This document shows positions 28,660 to 38,786 of a stretch of 64,000 nt of DNA, piece after piece; the first letter of the stretch is position 1; each line of letters starts with the position of its first letter. A program made the translations under genes and the position numbers. The DNA is from CAWEFA01 sp963851385. GTDB taxonomy: Bacteria; Bacteroidota; Bacteroidia; Bacteroidales; DTGW01. Location of the stretch: NCBI GenBank assembly GCA_963851385.1, contig CAWKPE010000030.1:1-64000 (forward strand), in the 5' to 3' direction. The notes below the pieces were generated by a model, which worked only from the letters and a program-made list of their open reading frames with translations, was not told the DNA's origin and ran no database searches.

Positions 28660-29490
28660 ATGTATCGTAAAGTATGGAATAAGTGTCAAAGCGCTGTTTG
28701 TGGTATTAATTTCTACAGCTCCAAGGGAATACGGTTTGATTCAGTAACAGGGTTCAAGTATGGGCGCTACCTGATTACTGACGAAATGGTTTATAAAATC
28801 GACCGGGCCAGTGAAATTCAGTTTGCTTTTATGGAAGATGATGGTTGTACTATAAAAGCCAGTGTAAAAATCTCAGAAAAAGATTTTCGAATGCGCATGG
28901 TCAAAGGTATTAAGGAGAATATACCTGGTTTTGCATTAATAGATATTGATTTTCCACAATTTGATGATATCCCTTCTTTACAACTTTGTAATAATAATAA
29001 GAAGTTAAAAGTTGGTTCACCTATTGCAATTATTGGACATCAAATGGAACACAACAATATAGCTATTAAGACAGGTATTGTATCATCATTTTGTAAACAA
29101 AATGGCATAAAATACATTCAATTCGATGCGGCAATGGACAGGGGTAATTCTGGAAGTCCATTAATTGAAGTAGAATCAGGAGAGGTTGTTGGAATTGTAG
29201 GTCAGCGTCTTGCAAACCTTCTTGAAAGCTATAAACGAATGATTCAAATAATCAATAATAATTTAGTTCTTTTGAAAGAAGCAGAAGGCAAGATCAATAT
29301 GATTGACATTGATCCTATCCAGGTTCTAATTGCAAATCAAAATCAGATTAAACATATAGCGCAGGAATTCTTCAAGACGGCATCAATTGTCTATGGATTT
29401 GCAATTGATATTAACCAAATTTCGGAATATTTTGATATTGCTGAACTCGAAAAGGATAAAAATTTAGGAGTGCCTGTATATAAACAATAA
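28660..29490 (+). CDS. Trypsin-fold (S1C-like) protein lacking the catalytic histidine
   Basis: This 276-residue protein has no signal peptide, so it is probably cytoplasmic. The central part resembles trypsin-like serine peptidases: IAIIGHQMEHNNIAIKTGIV, then YIQFDAAMDRGNSGSPLIE with the catalytic Ser motif GNSGSP and GEVVGIVGQ. The segment that should carry the catalytic His (TNNHVV in HtrA-type proteins) reads ITDEMVYK. The segment that should carry the catalytic Asp (DLAL) reads PGFALIDI. Ser is therefore kept, but His and Asp appear lost. About 85 helical residues follow the domain. It may bind peptides rather than cleave them, or use another mechanism. It is followed by a terminator. 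Confidence 0.65.
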   Translation: MYRKVWNKCQSAVCGINFYSSKGIRFDSVTGFKYGRYLITDEMVYKIDRASEIQFAFMEDDGCTIKASVKISEKDFRMRMVKGIKENIPGFALIDIDFPQFDDIPSLQLCNNNKKLKVGSPIAIIGHQMEHNNIAIKTGIVSSFCKQNGIKYIQFDAAMDRGNSGSPLIEVESGEVVGIVGQRLANLLESYKRMIQIINNNLVLLKEAEGKINMIDIDPIQVLIANQNQIKHIAQEFFKTASIVYGFAIDINQISEYFDIAELEKDKNLGVPVYKQ

Positions 29491-29520
29491 TTTATATTAG
29501 TACTTTTTGTAATCATAATA

Positions 29521-29557
29521 AAAAAAAGCTGCCAAAAATTTTAAAGCAGCTTTTTTT
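29521..29557. terminator. Bidirectional terminator between the trypsin-fold gene and purA
   Basis: A 12-bp stem, AAAAAAAGCTGC paired with GCAGCTTTTTTT, has a 13-base AT-rich loop. The T-runs on both strands serve the two convergent genes. Confidence 0.85.
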
Positions 29558-29593
29558 CTAATTATCTGTTTATCCAGATTGAATTATTAATGA

Positions 29594-30856
29594 TTACCTA
29601 ATAATTATTTGTTCACGATTTGGTCCAACTGAAATATAAGTGACAGGAACGTTGATCTGTTTTTCTATAAAAAGAATATAATTTTTTAATTCCACTGGAA
29701 GTTCATCGAATTTTTTTGCATGGCAAATGTCATTCTTCCAACCTGGCATTTCAGTGTAAATTGGTTCTATATATTGCTCTATATCAAACGGGACCTGATC
29801 TGTTTCTTTACCATTAATCTTATATGAAGTACAGATTTTAATATTATTAAAACCAGAAAGGACATCCGACTTGGTTAAAATAAGTTGAGTTACTCCGTTT
29901 AACATAACAGAATATTTAAGCGCAGGAATATCCATCCAGCCACAGCGGCGAGGCCTTCCGGTCGTTGCACCAAATTCTGCTCCTTTTGTTCTCATCTTTT
30001 CTCCAATTTCATTTATTTGTTCAGTAGGAAATGGACCGCTCCCTACCCTTGTACAATATGCTTTGGCAATACCAAATACTTCTCCAATACTTCTAGGTGC
30101 AATACCCAGTCCTGTGCATGCTCCAGCACAAATAGTATTAGATGATGTAACAAAAGGATATGAACCAAAATCAATATCTAACATTGTACCTTGAGCTCCT
30201 TCAGCCAATATAGTTTTGTTTTCTTTCAAAGCCTGATTTAATATATATTCACTATCTACTAATTTAAAACCTTTTATTACTTCAATTCCATCGAACCAAT
30301 CTTTTTCCTTAGATTCAACCTTAGAATCAAACTTGTATTGCCTTAAAATATCAAGGTGCTTGTTTTTTAGAAAATCATATTTTTTCTTAAAATCCGGTGT
30401 AAGTATATCTCCAATCCGAAGTCCATTACGTCCGGTTTTATCCATGTAAGTCGGGCCAATACCTCTTAAGGTAGATCCAATTTTTGTGGTTCCTTTGGCT
30501 GCTTCTGATGCTGCATCAAGCAATCTATGCGTAGGCAATATTAAATGAGCTTTTTTAGATATTACAAGATTCTTTTTTAAATCAATCCCTAACTTTTGAA
30601 GTTCGTTGTATTCAGATGCAAATACTTCAGGATCGATGACCAAACCATTTCCAATAATATTTAGTTTAGTCTCGTGAAAAACACCTGATGGAATCAAATG
30701 CAACACATGTTTTATATCATTAAACTCAAGAGAATGGCCGGCATTGGGACCGCCCTGAAATCTGGCTATCAGATCGTAATTTGGGGTTAGTACGTCAACT
30801 ATTTTGCCTTTACCTTCATCACCCCATTGTAATCCTAACAATACATCTACTTTCAC
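29594..30856 (-). CDS. purA: Adenylosuccinate synthetase
   Basis: PurA uses GTP to join IMP and aspartate, the first step from IMP to AMP. The 420-residue protein has the P-loop-like GLQWGDEGKGKIVDVL at residues 8-23 (catalytic Asp13) and GGPNAGHSLEF with the catalytic His. Also present are GSTLRGIGPTYMDKTGRNGL, LAEGAQGTMLDIDFGSYPFV, TGRPRRCGWMDIPALKYS and the C-terminal TYISVGPNREQ. Order purA-fur-relA/spoT on one strand is typical of Bacteroidota. Confidence 0.97.
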   Translation of the reverse strand: MKVDVLLGLQWGDEGKGKIVDVLTPNYDLIARFQGGPNAGHSLEFNDIKHVLHLIPSGVFHETKLNIIGNGLVIDPEVFASEYNELQKLGIDLKKNLVISKKAHLILPTHRLLDAASEAAKGTTKIGSTLRGIGPTYMDKTGRNGLRIGDILTPDFKKKYDFLKNKHLDILRQYKFDSKVESKEKDWFDGIEVIKGFKLVDSEYILNQALKENKTILAEGAQGTMLDIDFGSYPFVTSSNTICAGACTGLGIAPRSIGEVFGIAKAYCTRVGSGPFPTEQINEIGEKMRTKGAEFGATTGRPRRCGWMDIPALKYSVMLNGVTQLILTKSDVLSGFNNIKICTSYKINGKETDQVPFDIEQYIEPIYTEMPGWKNDICHAKKFDELPVELKNYILFIEKQINVPVTYISVGPNREQIIIR

Positions 30857-31227
30857 TTTTAAATAATTTATTTTATCTTCAGTTTTTAGTTATAATTATT
30901 TGCTTTTTTTTGCCATTCATCTGGATGAATCGTTTGAACAGGTAAGCTTCAACCTATTATCTATTCCGCATCTTTCCGGCCAATCTCCATGTAGCAGTTT
31001 GCCTTTCTTTCTCAAATTCATACTCAAAAAAATAACTTATTGCTATTAATAAAAACCTTAATTTCATTTAATAAAAGCGAAGCAATTTAAAACAATTTTT
31101 CATTCGTTCGATAAAAATATAATCGAAAAATAATTCATTCTGAAAAAGTCATAGAAGCCAAAGAAATCTTCATTGTGGCAATTTCTCAAATACTGAAAAT
31201 AGACTTAAATTAACTTCACCCTATTAT
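30857..31227. other. Intergenic region between fur and purA
   Basis: About 370 AT-rich bases in which no gene was recognised. It contains a short inverted repeat, ATTCATC-TG-GATGAAT (30915-30930), of unknown meaning, upstream of purA. The region presumably contains the purA promoter, but no exact TANNTTTG box was found. Confidence 0.45.
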
Positions 31228-31677
31228 TTATTTGCTATTGTTATCCTTTATATGACCATAAATGTATAAAGAATGATGTTCTGGTGTAAAATTGTTTAAT
31301 TCACAAGCTGTTTTTATAACTTGTTGCAGCCGCGGATCACAGAATTCAATAACTTGTCCCGACCCAATATCAATTAAATGATCATGCTGCATACATTGAA
31401 AAGCCTTTTCAAATTGCGCCATATTTTTTCCAAATTGATGTTTGATAACGAGATTGCAATCGAGAAGCAATTCAATAGTATTATATAGAGTTGCCCTGCT
31501 TACTCTGTAATTTTTATTTTTCATAAATATGTAGAGGGATTCTATATCAAAATGACCTTCACGAGAATAAATCTCATCAAGAATTGCATATCTTTCCGGC
31601 GTCTTGCGATGACCTTTTAATTCCAGGTAATTTGTGAAAATTTTCTTGACGTTGTCTTTTTCTTCATTATTTGCCAT
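31228..31677 (-). CDS. Fur family transcriptional regulator without the C-x2-C zinc pair
   Basis: This 149-residue protein has the Fur winged-helix N-terminus: KGHRKTPERYAILDEIYSRE, HFDIESLYIFMKNKNYRVSR and ATLYNTIELLLDCNLV. The dimerisation half has MQHDHLIDIGSGQVIEFCD. In most Fur proteins this segment is HDHLxCxxCGxVIEF with a structural zinc. Here both cysteines are replaced (DIGSG). Metal specificity therefore cannot be inferred, and it could be Fur, PerR or Zur-like. It sits between purA and relA/spoT, as in many Bacteroidota. Confidence 0.85.
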   Translation of the reverse strand: MANNEEKDNVKKIFTNYLELKGHRKTPERYAILDEIYSREGHFDIESLYIFMKNKNYRVSRATLYNTIELLLDCNLVIKHQFGKNMAQFEKAFQCMQHDHLIDIGSGQVIEFCDPRLQQVIKTACELNNFTPEHHSLYIYGHIKDNNSK

Positions 31678-31774
31678 AATTTAGACTAATTAAAAATTAC
31701 AGCTAAATTATATCTTTTTAAATTATATAATTAGATAAATTCTTTGAATTTATTGCTCTGGGGTTTTAAAATCA

Positions 31775-34038
31775 TTATTCTTCAATGTTTTCTATTCGAG
31801 ATACTTTTTCTACACCTTTTATTTTTCCAAGGTTGACAATAAGTTTATTAAGATCATTGATGCTATGAACGTATAATTCAAGAACACCTTCAAAAATTCC
31901 ATCATGACTGGCAAGGTTTATGTTACGTATGTTGATGCTGAGGTCCTTTGATATGGAATTGGTTATGTTATTAAAAACTCCAAAACGATCTATTCCCTGT
32001 ATTGTTATTTTAACAAGAAATGAAAGAATTTTATGCGTGGTCCACTTGGTTGGTAATATTCTATCGCTTTGACTTGATAACAGTTTTACAGCATTAGGAC
32101 ATTTTGATTTATGTATGATAATGGAATTATAGATATTACGATAACCGATAACATCTTCACCAGGAATTGGATTACAACATTTGGCTATAGAGTATGTACT
32201 TGTTTTGTCATTTATATTTTCACGCAATATATAAGGAGAATTACGCGTATAGTTTTTGGATGTTTTGACATCCTTTCATTTACTTTTGCTTCTTTTTCTT
32301 CATCCCCTATATTATTTTCATTTGAAAGACCTAGCGTAAGCTCCCAGTATCGAATCCATTTATTTTTGCTATTTCTTTTTAAAATTTTGGGTAAATCGTC
32401 AAGTTTAATTAGTTCACTACCAATTTTGCTATACAATTCTTCTTTGCTGGAAACCTCGTATGCAGGTAAAATTTTTTGAAAAATCCTGGAGCTTGGATTT
32501 AGATTCAATTCCTTTAATCTATTTTCAAGAAATAATTTTCCTTTTTCAATCCGGTTTTTAGTTTCAGATTTTAATGAATTTTTAATAGCAGTTTTAGCTT
32601 TTGCAGTTATTACAAAGTCAAGCCAATCCTTTTGAAAACGATGCTTATCAGAAGTAATAATTTCAACCTGGTCTCCACTTGTCAGTTTATAATTCAAAGG
32701 TACAAGACGATGATTAACCTTTGCACCAATGGCTTTATTGCCAATTTGACTATGAATTTCAAAAGCAAAATCAAGAGCAGTAGAATCTTTAGGCAATGTC
32801 TTAAGTTCGCCTTTTGGTGTAAATATATGAATTTCAGACGAAAAAAGATTCAGTTTAAAATCATCAAGAAATTCAAGTGCATTTGAATTAGGATCTTGTA
32901 GTAATTCTCTTATTTTTTTCAGCCATTTATCAATTTCGCTTTCTTGTGTACTGTTTTGCTTGTATTTCCAGTGAGCAGCAAATCCCTTTTCAGCAATTTC
33001 TTCCATGCGCCTGGATCTTATCTGAACTTCCACCCAACGGCCCATCGGACTCATTACTGTCATGTGCAGAGCCTCATATCCATTTGCTTTCGGGGTACTA
33101 ACCCAATCCCTTATGCGTTCAGGTTTTGGCGTATATATATCTGTAATAATCGAGTAAATATTCCAGCATTGTGTTTTTTCCGGAATTTCCGGTAACGGAT
33201 CAAAAATTATTCTTATTGCAAACAAATCATAGATTTCTTCAAAAGGAATATGTTTAGTCTGTATTTTATTCCAAATTGAATAAATTGATTTTGGCCTGCT
33301 GGTAATTTCATAACTCAATGCTTGCTTATCAAGCTTTTCTTTAATCGGTTCGGCAAATTGTTGTATAAAAGCACTACGCTCCGGTTCACTTTCAGCTACC
33401 TTTGTTTCAAGTTCTATATATTTTTCAGGATACCTGTATTTGAGACTCAAATCCTCCAACTCGGTTTTAATACTATAAAGGCCAAGGCGATGAGCTAAAG
33501 GAGCATAAATGTATATGGTTTCACTTGCAATTTTATTTTGCTTTTCACGGGAAAGAGAATCGAGAGTACGCATATTGTGTAAACGATCTGCCAATTTAAT
33601 AAGTATAACCCTGACATCATCCGAGAGCGTTAGTAACATTTTTCTGAAATTCTCAGCCTGAAGAGAACTGTTGTTATCATACAATTCACCAATTTTAGTC
33701 AATCCATCAATGATAGATGCTATTTTAGAACCAAAATTTCGTTCAATTTCTTCCAGGGTATAATCCGTATCCTCAACTACGTCATGAAGTAATGCGCTTA
33801 CAATGGATTTAACACCTAAACCCATTTCTTCGTTTACAATCCTGGCTACAGATAGTGGATGAATAATATAAGGCTCTCCTGAACGGCGCCGTGTTTCTTT
33901 ATGAGCATCGTAGGCAACCTTAAAAGCTTTTTCTATTAAGCGCTTATCTTCCGGGCTATCGCAATGCACACAATTAGTTAAAAGTTCGTTAATTCTTCGT
34001 TGTATTTCTTTATCCTCTTCCGGTTTTAAAGCAGTCAT
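31775..34038 (-). CDS. Bifunctional (p)ppGpp synthetase/hydrolase RelA/SpoT, one frameshift
   Basis: This long RSH enzyme controls the stringent-response alarmone. Order: HD hydrolase domain (SGEPYIIHPLSVARIV, SALLHDVVEDTD, KLADRLHNMRTL), then synthetase domain (SRPKSIYSIWNKIQ, DLFAIRIIF, KANGYEALHMTV, VEVQIRS). TGS (FTPKGELKTLPKDSTALDFA), a Zn-finger region (IAKCCNPIPGEDVIGY) and the C-terminal ACT domain (FGVFNNITNSISKDLSINIR) follow. Reading breaks near 32255, at a run of five T (A on the coding strand). One extra base would join PKTI to KNYTRNSPYILRENINDK, as in relatives. The frameshift splits the Zn/ACT part from the rest. Repaired length is about 755 residues; both catalytic domains are upstream of the break and intact. 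Confidence 0.92.
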
Positions 34039-34120
34039 TATAGTTAATAAAATATATCTTGTTTTAGATTAGTTACCAGTGTTAATTCAATACTGTAAAA
34101 TATTTTATAATTCATTACTC

Positions 34121-35665
34121 TCATTTTTGCAGAATCAAAAGAAAAGAACCTTTTTGTTCCAAAACACCTACTATTTTTAAATAATAAATATAAGCACCCT
34201 GAGGCGCAATACTTCCATTTATTCTTCCATTCCAACCTTCAGAAGAATCGGATGTTTCAAACACCTTTGTTCCCCAACGATCGTAAACAATAAATTTAAA
34301 TTCTTTAGTAATATATGCTATTGGAATTGGAACCATGTAAATTGAATTTTTGTTATTACTATTAGGAGTAAAATACTCGGGCATTATTATTGTTTGTGTT
34401 ATTGTAATAGAAATAGTATTAGACTTGGCAGATCCATTATTATTATTAGGGTTATTTTCCTCGCATAACAAAGTAACATAATAACTTTCAGATATTGTAT
34501 CTGGGATGTCAACAGTTGTAGGTATCTGAAGTCGAGTTATAGAAATAAATCCATTACTTGTATGAGCGGTAAACATATATTGTTTAATGTCTCCTTCAAA
34601 TTGTTTATACGGGGTCCAGTATAAATTAATGACTCTCCTATTTGCTATACGAACCTTTTAAAATAATACTTGATTCAACTCCAGATTAATTATCGATAGT
34701 GCCACAATTATTTAGTACAACAAATTTATAAAAGTACTGCTTGCTTGAGGCATCTACTGAATCAGTATAAAATCAGTTTTCCTGCTGTCATCAATACTTG
34801 CGATTGTATCATATATTCCACTATAATTAGCAGATCTTAATACCTTATATTTATGCAATTGTGAATTATTATCAGTTATAAAAGAAAGCTGTATGTGATT
34901 GTCATCTATAATTTTAGTTCCATCGGCATTAACATATTCAGGTTTTGCAGCTATACTTGTACTTAAGCTTCTTATATTTGAATAACAATTATAACTTTTA
35001 GCCATATTTACGGCAATAATTTGAAATGAATATTCAGTATTAAACTGCAAGTGTTGCCCTGTTTGACTTGCATCATTGACAGGAATTATAATACTGGTAT
35101 CTGTGAAAAAATTTTCACCACTAATTGACCATAATTGAAACGCGCCTGCACCCGTTCGATAAAGAACATGGTATTCTTCATTATTACTGGTATCCCATCC
35201 ATAAAATTTATTCCATGTAAGTTTAATTGTATAATTGCAAGTATCAAAGTCCGGCTTCAAGAGTAATATGTTTGAGGGAGCATCTTTAAATGGTAATCGC
35301 GTTAAATTTCCTGAACTAGCTATATACCCTGTTTTAAATGCTTCAACTGCAAAAAAATTAATATTGTTAAATAAATTATATGTTTTACCTCCAATAGTAA
35401 ATTGAGTATCTACGGAATACTGAATATTTAAACCGGAAGTAGTCCCCAAAACAATGTAATTAGGTTTCGTTCCAGTATATCCACTAAATACATATATTTT
35501 AAATGAATCCGGGGTAAAAGGATCTTCCCAATTAATATCATATTTCTGAGTACTTTCGTCATAACTGACAGATGTTAAATATGGACTCTGCAGTTGGGCT
35601 CCTGCTTTGTAAATAGTCATTGCAATTACAAATAACGATATCAAGTTTTTTCTCATAACTGACAA
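34121..35665 (-). pseudogene. T9SS type B sorting-domain secreted protein, broken by several frameshifts
   Basis: The 5' part (from 35665) encodes a signal peptide and fibronectin-like segments, ending at TDFILIQ-stop (34754). The 3' part (34576-34121) encodes the gliding-motility-associated C-terminal (type B) sorting domain: MPEYFTPNSNNKNSIYMVPI, YDRWGTKVFETSDSSEGWNG and APQGAYIYYLKIV. Between them, translation in shifting frames still gives sensible continuation (TDSVDASSKQYFYKFVVLNN, then NLYWTPYKQFEGDIKQY). It is therefore one gene of about 510 codons with at least three breaks. It is either a recent pseudogene or a patch of poor sequence. The intact product would be exported by type IX secretion. 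Confidence 0.8.
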
Positions 35666-35719
35666 GTTTAATTCTAAAATTATACAAAATGCTCAATATT
35701 TTAAGATCAATTTTCAAAA

Positions 35720-35880
35720 TCTATTGGCTATTGGCTATTAGCTAAGAATTAGAATGTCTAAAAATTAAATGCCCACACTTAATAATTCTGTAATTAGAAA
35801 TTTCCTTTCACTTTTTCCCTTCAATCTTTTAACTTTTTATGTTCTCCCTATTTCCTTTTTCCTTATTCCAGTTTTCCGTT
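35720..35880. repeat. Dispersed intergenic repeat, copy 1
   Basis: This stretch shares an ordered set of words with 55935-56072: TATTAGCT, CCACACTTAATAA, a TAAT-rich stretch, TTTCACTTTTTCC and TTTTAACTTT. There is no coding capacity. It lies between the broken T9SS gene and the nitronate monooxygenase-like gene. Confidence 0.5.
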
Positions 35881-36827
35881 CAAATTCTTTTCAATTCCTC
35901 TAAAGCAATATTATACTCTTCAATTATATTATTAATTATTTCACCTGCCGGTTTTATATCTTCAATTAATGCAGCAATCTGTCCAATCTCCAGTTCACCT
36001 TCAGAAATGTCACCTTCATACATTCCCATTCTTGAGAGTCCTTTACCAATTAAACCTGTCATTGTTTTATTATCAGTACAGGTTAATTCTGCTTTTTCAA
36101 TTTTGTCATAAAAATCATTCTTTATTATACGAACCGGCTTAAATTTTCGAAAAGCAATACACGTTCCACCATCACCTGTTGCTATTACTTTTTGTTTAAA
36201 ATTTTCATGAGCCGATGATTCAGTACTTGCAACAAAACGACTTCCTACCTGAATTCCCTCAGCGCCCAAAGCCAATGCAGCTAGCATTCCTCTTCCGGTT
36301 GCAATACCTCCGGCAGCAATAATTGGTAATTTAGTAAATTTTTTGATCAATTGTAATAAAACAAAACTGGTAGTTTCCTCTTTTCCATTGTGGCCACCAG
36401 CTTCTACACCTTCAGCTACAATTGCATCCACTCCTGCATCTTCACATTTAAGTGCATACCGCACATTTGATATAACATGGGCAACTTTTATACCTTTGCT
36501 TTTTAATATTTTAGTCCAGGTTGCCGGATTTCCTGCAGAAGTAAAAACAATTGGCACTTTTTCTTCAATAACTACATTAATAATTTCTTCAACATTAGAA
36601 TACATCAAAGGTATATTAACTCCAAACAGTTTATTTGTATTGCTTCTTGTTTTTTGGATTTGCAGGCGTAAAATATCAGGAGCCATTGATCCGGAACCTA
36701 TTAGTCCCAAGCAACCAGCATTACTGACAGCCGATGCCAATCTCCAGCCGCTGCACCAAACCATACCAGCTTGAATGATTGGATAACGTAATGAAAATAA
36801 CTCGCTAATCCGGTTAGTCATTTCCAA
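35880..36827 (-). CDS. Nitronate monooxygenase / FabK-like FMN enzyme
   Basis: This 315-residue TIM-barrel flavoenzyme carries RYPIIQAGMVWCSGWRLASA, GCLGLIGSGSM, FGVNIPLMY and VDAIVAEGVEAGGHNG. The FMN-binding PIIAAGGIATGRGMLAALAL and EGIQVGSRFVASTES follow. These are shared by nitronate monooxygenases and FabK-type enoyl-ACP reductases; the sequence alone does not decide between nitronate oxidation and fatty-acid enoyl reduction. Length is typical. It is divergent from the lipoprotein gene at 37204. Confidence 0.85.
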   Translation of the reverse strand: MEMTNRISELFSLRYPIIQAGMVWCSGWRLASAVSNAGCLGLIGSGSMAPDILRLQIQKTRSNTNKLFGVNIPLMYSNVEEIINVVIEEKVPIVFTSAGNPATWTKILKSKGIKVAHVISNVRYALKCEDAGVDAIVAEGVEAGGHNGKEETTSFVLLQLIKKFTKLPIIAAGGIATGRGMLAALALGAEGIQVGSRFVASTESSAHENFKQKVIATGDGGTCIAFRKFKPVRIIKNDFYDKIEKAELTCTDNKTMTGLIGKGLSRMGMYEGDISEGELEIGQIAALIEDIKPAGEIINNIIEEYNIALEELKRI

Positions 36828-37203
36828 TTTTTATTAAAAGAATACTTGCTCTTCAATATGCAAAGATATTAAATAATGAACTTAACTAAAAGCTTTATTT
36901 TTCAATTGTATCAGGCATTTGACCTTACCTGACTCATCTAGTAATATTGATAGCTATAGTTTTCATCTTTTCATTTCATAATTTATTCGTTTTCACTAAT
37001 AAAATGTAACTTAAATTTATTTTTAAAATAAAATTTTCGTATGAAATAATAAAAATCTCTGTTTATTGTGAATAATTCTCGCAAGAATCTTCTATTTTTA
37101 CCTCAAATAACTTATATATAAGGTTTTTGAATTGAAGTGTTCCATAATTTAAAAATGAATTATAAAAAACGCGAAAGGAATTTAAAATTAAACTTGACAG
37201 ATT
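36828..37203. other. Divergent intergenic region
   Basis: About 375 AT-rich bases between divergently transcribed genes, presumably holding both promoters. No exact TANNTTTG box or stable hairpin was identified. Confidence 0.4.
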
Positions 37204-38145
37204 ATGAAGAAGATATTGAAAACTTTAGGTGGGGTATTATTCATAAGCTTATTTATATTTTCTTGTTCAAAAGATAATACACCTCAGGTTGGTGTAGCTG
37301 CCGGACAAATAAAGTCATCAGTAGATACTGCAAATTATAATTTTACAATAAAATCAGTATCTAAAAATGTCAGCGGAGATACTATAACCATTAAAATCTA
37401 TGGAACAGCAGATTCAACAAAAGAAATATATATACTATTTTCTAAAGTCATTGATTTGAAAGTTCAAAAATATGAATGCAGTTATACCTTTTCAACTGGT
37501 ACCAGCATTACAGTTACTTATATTGTAAATAATGACCAATACATTTGTGATGGAATTTCTGGTAAAGGTTCCATTAATGTAGTATCGTATAACTCCAATG
37601 CTATAACAGGTTCATTTGATATTAGTGCAGTTGATCTTTTGGATACGACAAAAGTTGTGAAATTAAATGGTGACTTCAATGCTGTATTTGATTTAAACTC
37701 CTTAATAAAAGATATAGATGTGCCCCAGGGAAAAATGCAGGCAAGAGTTAATAGTTCCTTTACTTTTTTTGACGTTATGGCTGCGAAAGTAAGTTTTAAT
37801 GGTGTAGATACAACTATAAGCGTTACGGGTACTTTTGATAATGAATCTATTGTGCTTCAATTTGTAAATCTTAATCCAACGTCAGGTCAAGCATTTAATA
37901 TAAGTTTAGCTTCCTTAATAAATAATTCTTACATCATGGGTTCATACGCTCAAGATACTTTAAAACCATTTGTTGCTGACGGCCAAAACGGCACAACAGG
38001 TATGTTTACAATAGTTAAAATATCCGATACTTATATTCAGGGAACATTTCAATTCTCAGGCAAACAAGTTGGCAACCTAAATAATGTGACTAATATAACT
38101 GAAGGTAAGTATAACGCCAAGATTTATCAAAATTATCAAAAGTGA
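37204..38145 (+). CDS. DUF6252-like lipoprotein, two-repeat form
   Basis: This 313-residue lipoprotein has a signal MKKILKTLGGVLFISLFIFSC with the lipid Cys at residue 21. The body consists of two similar halves: FTIKSVSKNVSGDTITIKIY to AITGSFDISAVDLLDTTKVV, then VSFNGVDTTISVTGTF to YIQGTFQFSGKQ. Each ends in a G-x-F strand pattern, as in DUF6252-type proteins of Bacteroidota. It is followed 49 bases later by a shorter relative (38195), which suggests duplication. Function unknown; probably attached to the outer membrane. Confidence 0.75.
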   Translation: MKKILKTLGGVLFISLFIFSCSKDNTPQVGVAAGQIKSSVDTANYNFTIKSVSKNVSGDTITIKIYGTADSTKEIYILFSKVIDLKVQKYECSYTFSTGTSITVTYIVNNDQYICDGISGKGSINVVSYNSNAITGSFDISAVDLLDTTKVVKLNGDFNAVFDLNSLIKDIDVPQGKMQARVNSSFTFFDVMAAKVSFNGVDTTISVTGTFDNESIVLQFVNLNPTSGQAFNISLASLINNSYIMGSYAQDTLKPFVADGQNGTTGMFTIVKISDTYIQGTFQFSGKQVGNLNNVTNITEGKYNAKIYQNYQK

Positions 38146-38194
38146 AAGTAAAAAATGAACTAAAATCAAGATTAGAAAAAATATACATAATATT

Positions 38195-38695
38195 ATGATT
38201 AAAATCAGATTCATTTTGCTTTTTTCATTATCAATTCTTTTGCTTAGCTGCAATAAAGAGGAAGATTCTATTACTTATATACAAGCCATCATCAATGGCA
38301 AAAAGTCAATTCTGACAGATGTAGAAGCGAAAATTACCCGAGTACCTATAGTCAATAGTACTGATTCTATGGAACAATTATCTGTATATGGATTAAGGTC
38401 AGATTATTCAAAATACTTAATATTAAATGTACTTACTTTAAAACTTTTACCTGAAGAATATGCATTTGGCAGCGTCTCTGACTCTGTTTTACTTGTTAAA
38501 GCAACTTATTGTCAAGATAGTAATTTCTTCTGCACTGCTTATGACAATTATCTAATAAATCCGGGATCATTAATCATCACTAAAATCGGAGATAACTATG
38601 TAAAAGGACTCTTTGAATTTAATGCTGCTCTTAGAGATAACCCCGATTCAGTGATAAGCATAAGCAATGGTTCTTTTTTCGCAAAAATCAGATAG
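38195..38695 (+). CDS. DUF6252-like lipoprotein, short form
   Basis: This 166-residue lipoprotein has a signal MIKIRFILLFSLSILLLSC (lipid Cys at residue 19). A single repeat corresponds to the C-terminal half of its upstream neighbour: LIITKIGDNYVKGLFEF and ISISNGSFFAKI align with FTIVKISDTYIQGTFQF and ITEGKYNAKI. It is probably co-transcribed with the gene at 37204. Function unknown. Confidence 0.72.
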   Translation: MIKIRFILLFSLSILLLSCNKEEDSITYIQAIINGKKSILTDVEAKITRVPIVNSTDSMEQLSVYGLRSDYSKYLILNVLTLKLLPEEYAFGSVSDSVLLVKATYCQDSNFFCTAYDNYLINPGSLIITKIGDNYVKGLFEFNAALRDNPDSVISISNGSFFAKIR

Positions 38696-38786
38696 TCATT
38701 TTAAATTAAAATCGGTAATTTTTTTATATGCAATGTTACATTGTAATAAATGATTTGGGTTAATTCAATTAAACAAGGCCTGACAA

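Noticed and set aside
30915..30930. ATTCATCTGGATGAAT as a Fur box
   Set aside because: Only seven-base arms, not matching a known Fur box, and upstream of purA rather than fur.
32245..32265. Programmed frameshift in relA/spoT
   Set aside because: No slippery heptamer with a downstream structure was seen, and a missing base in an A-run is the simpler explanation.
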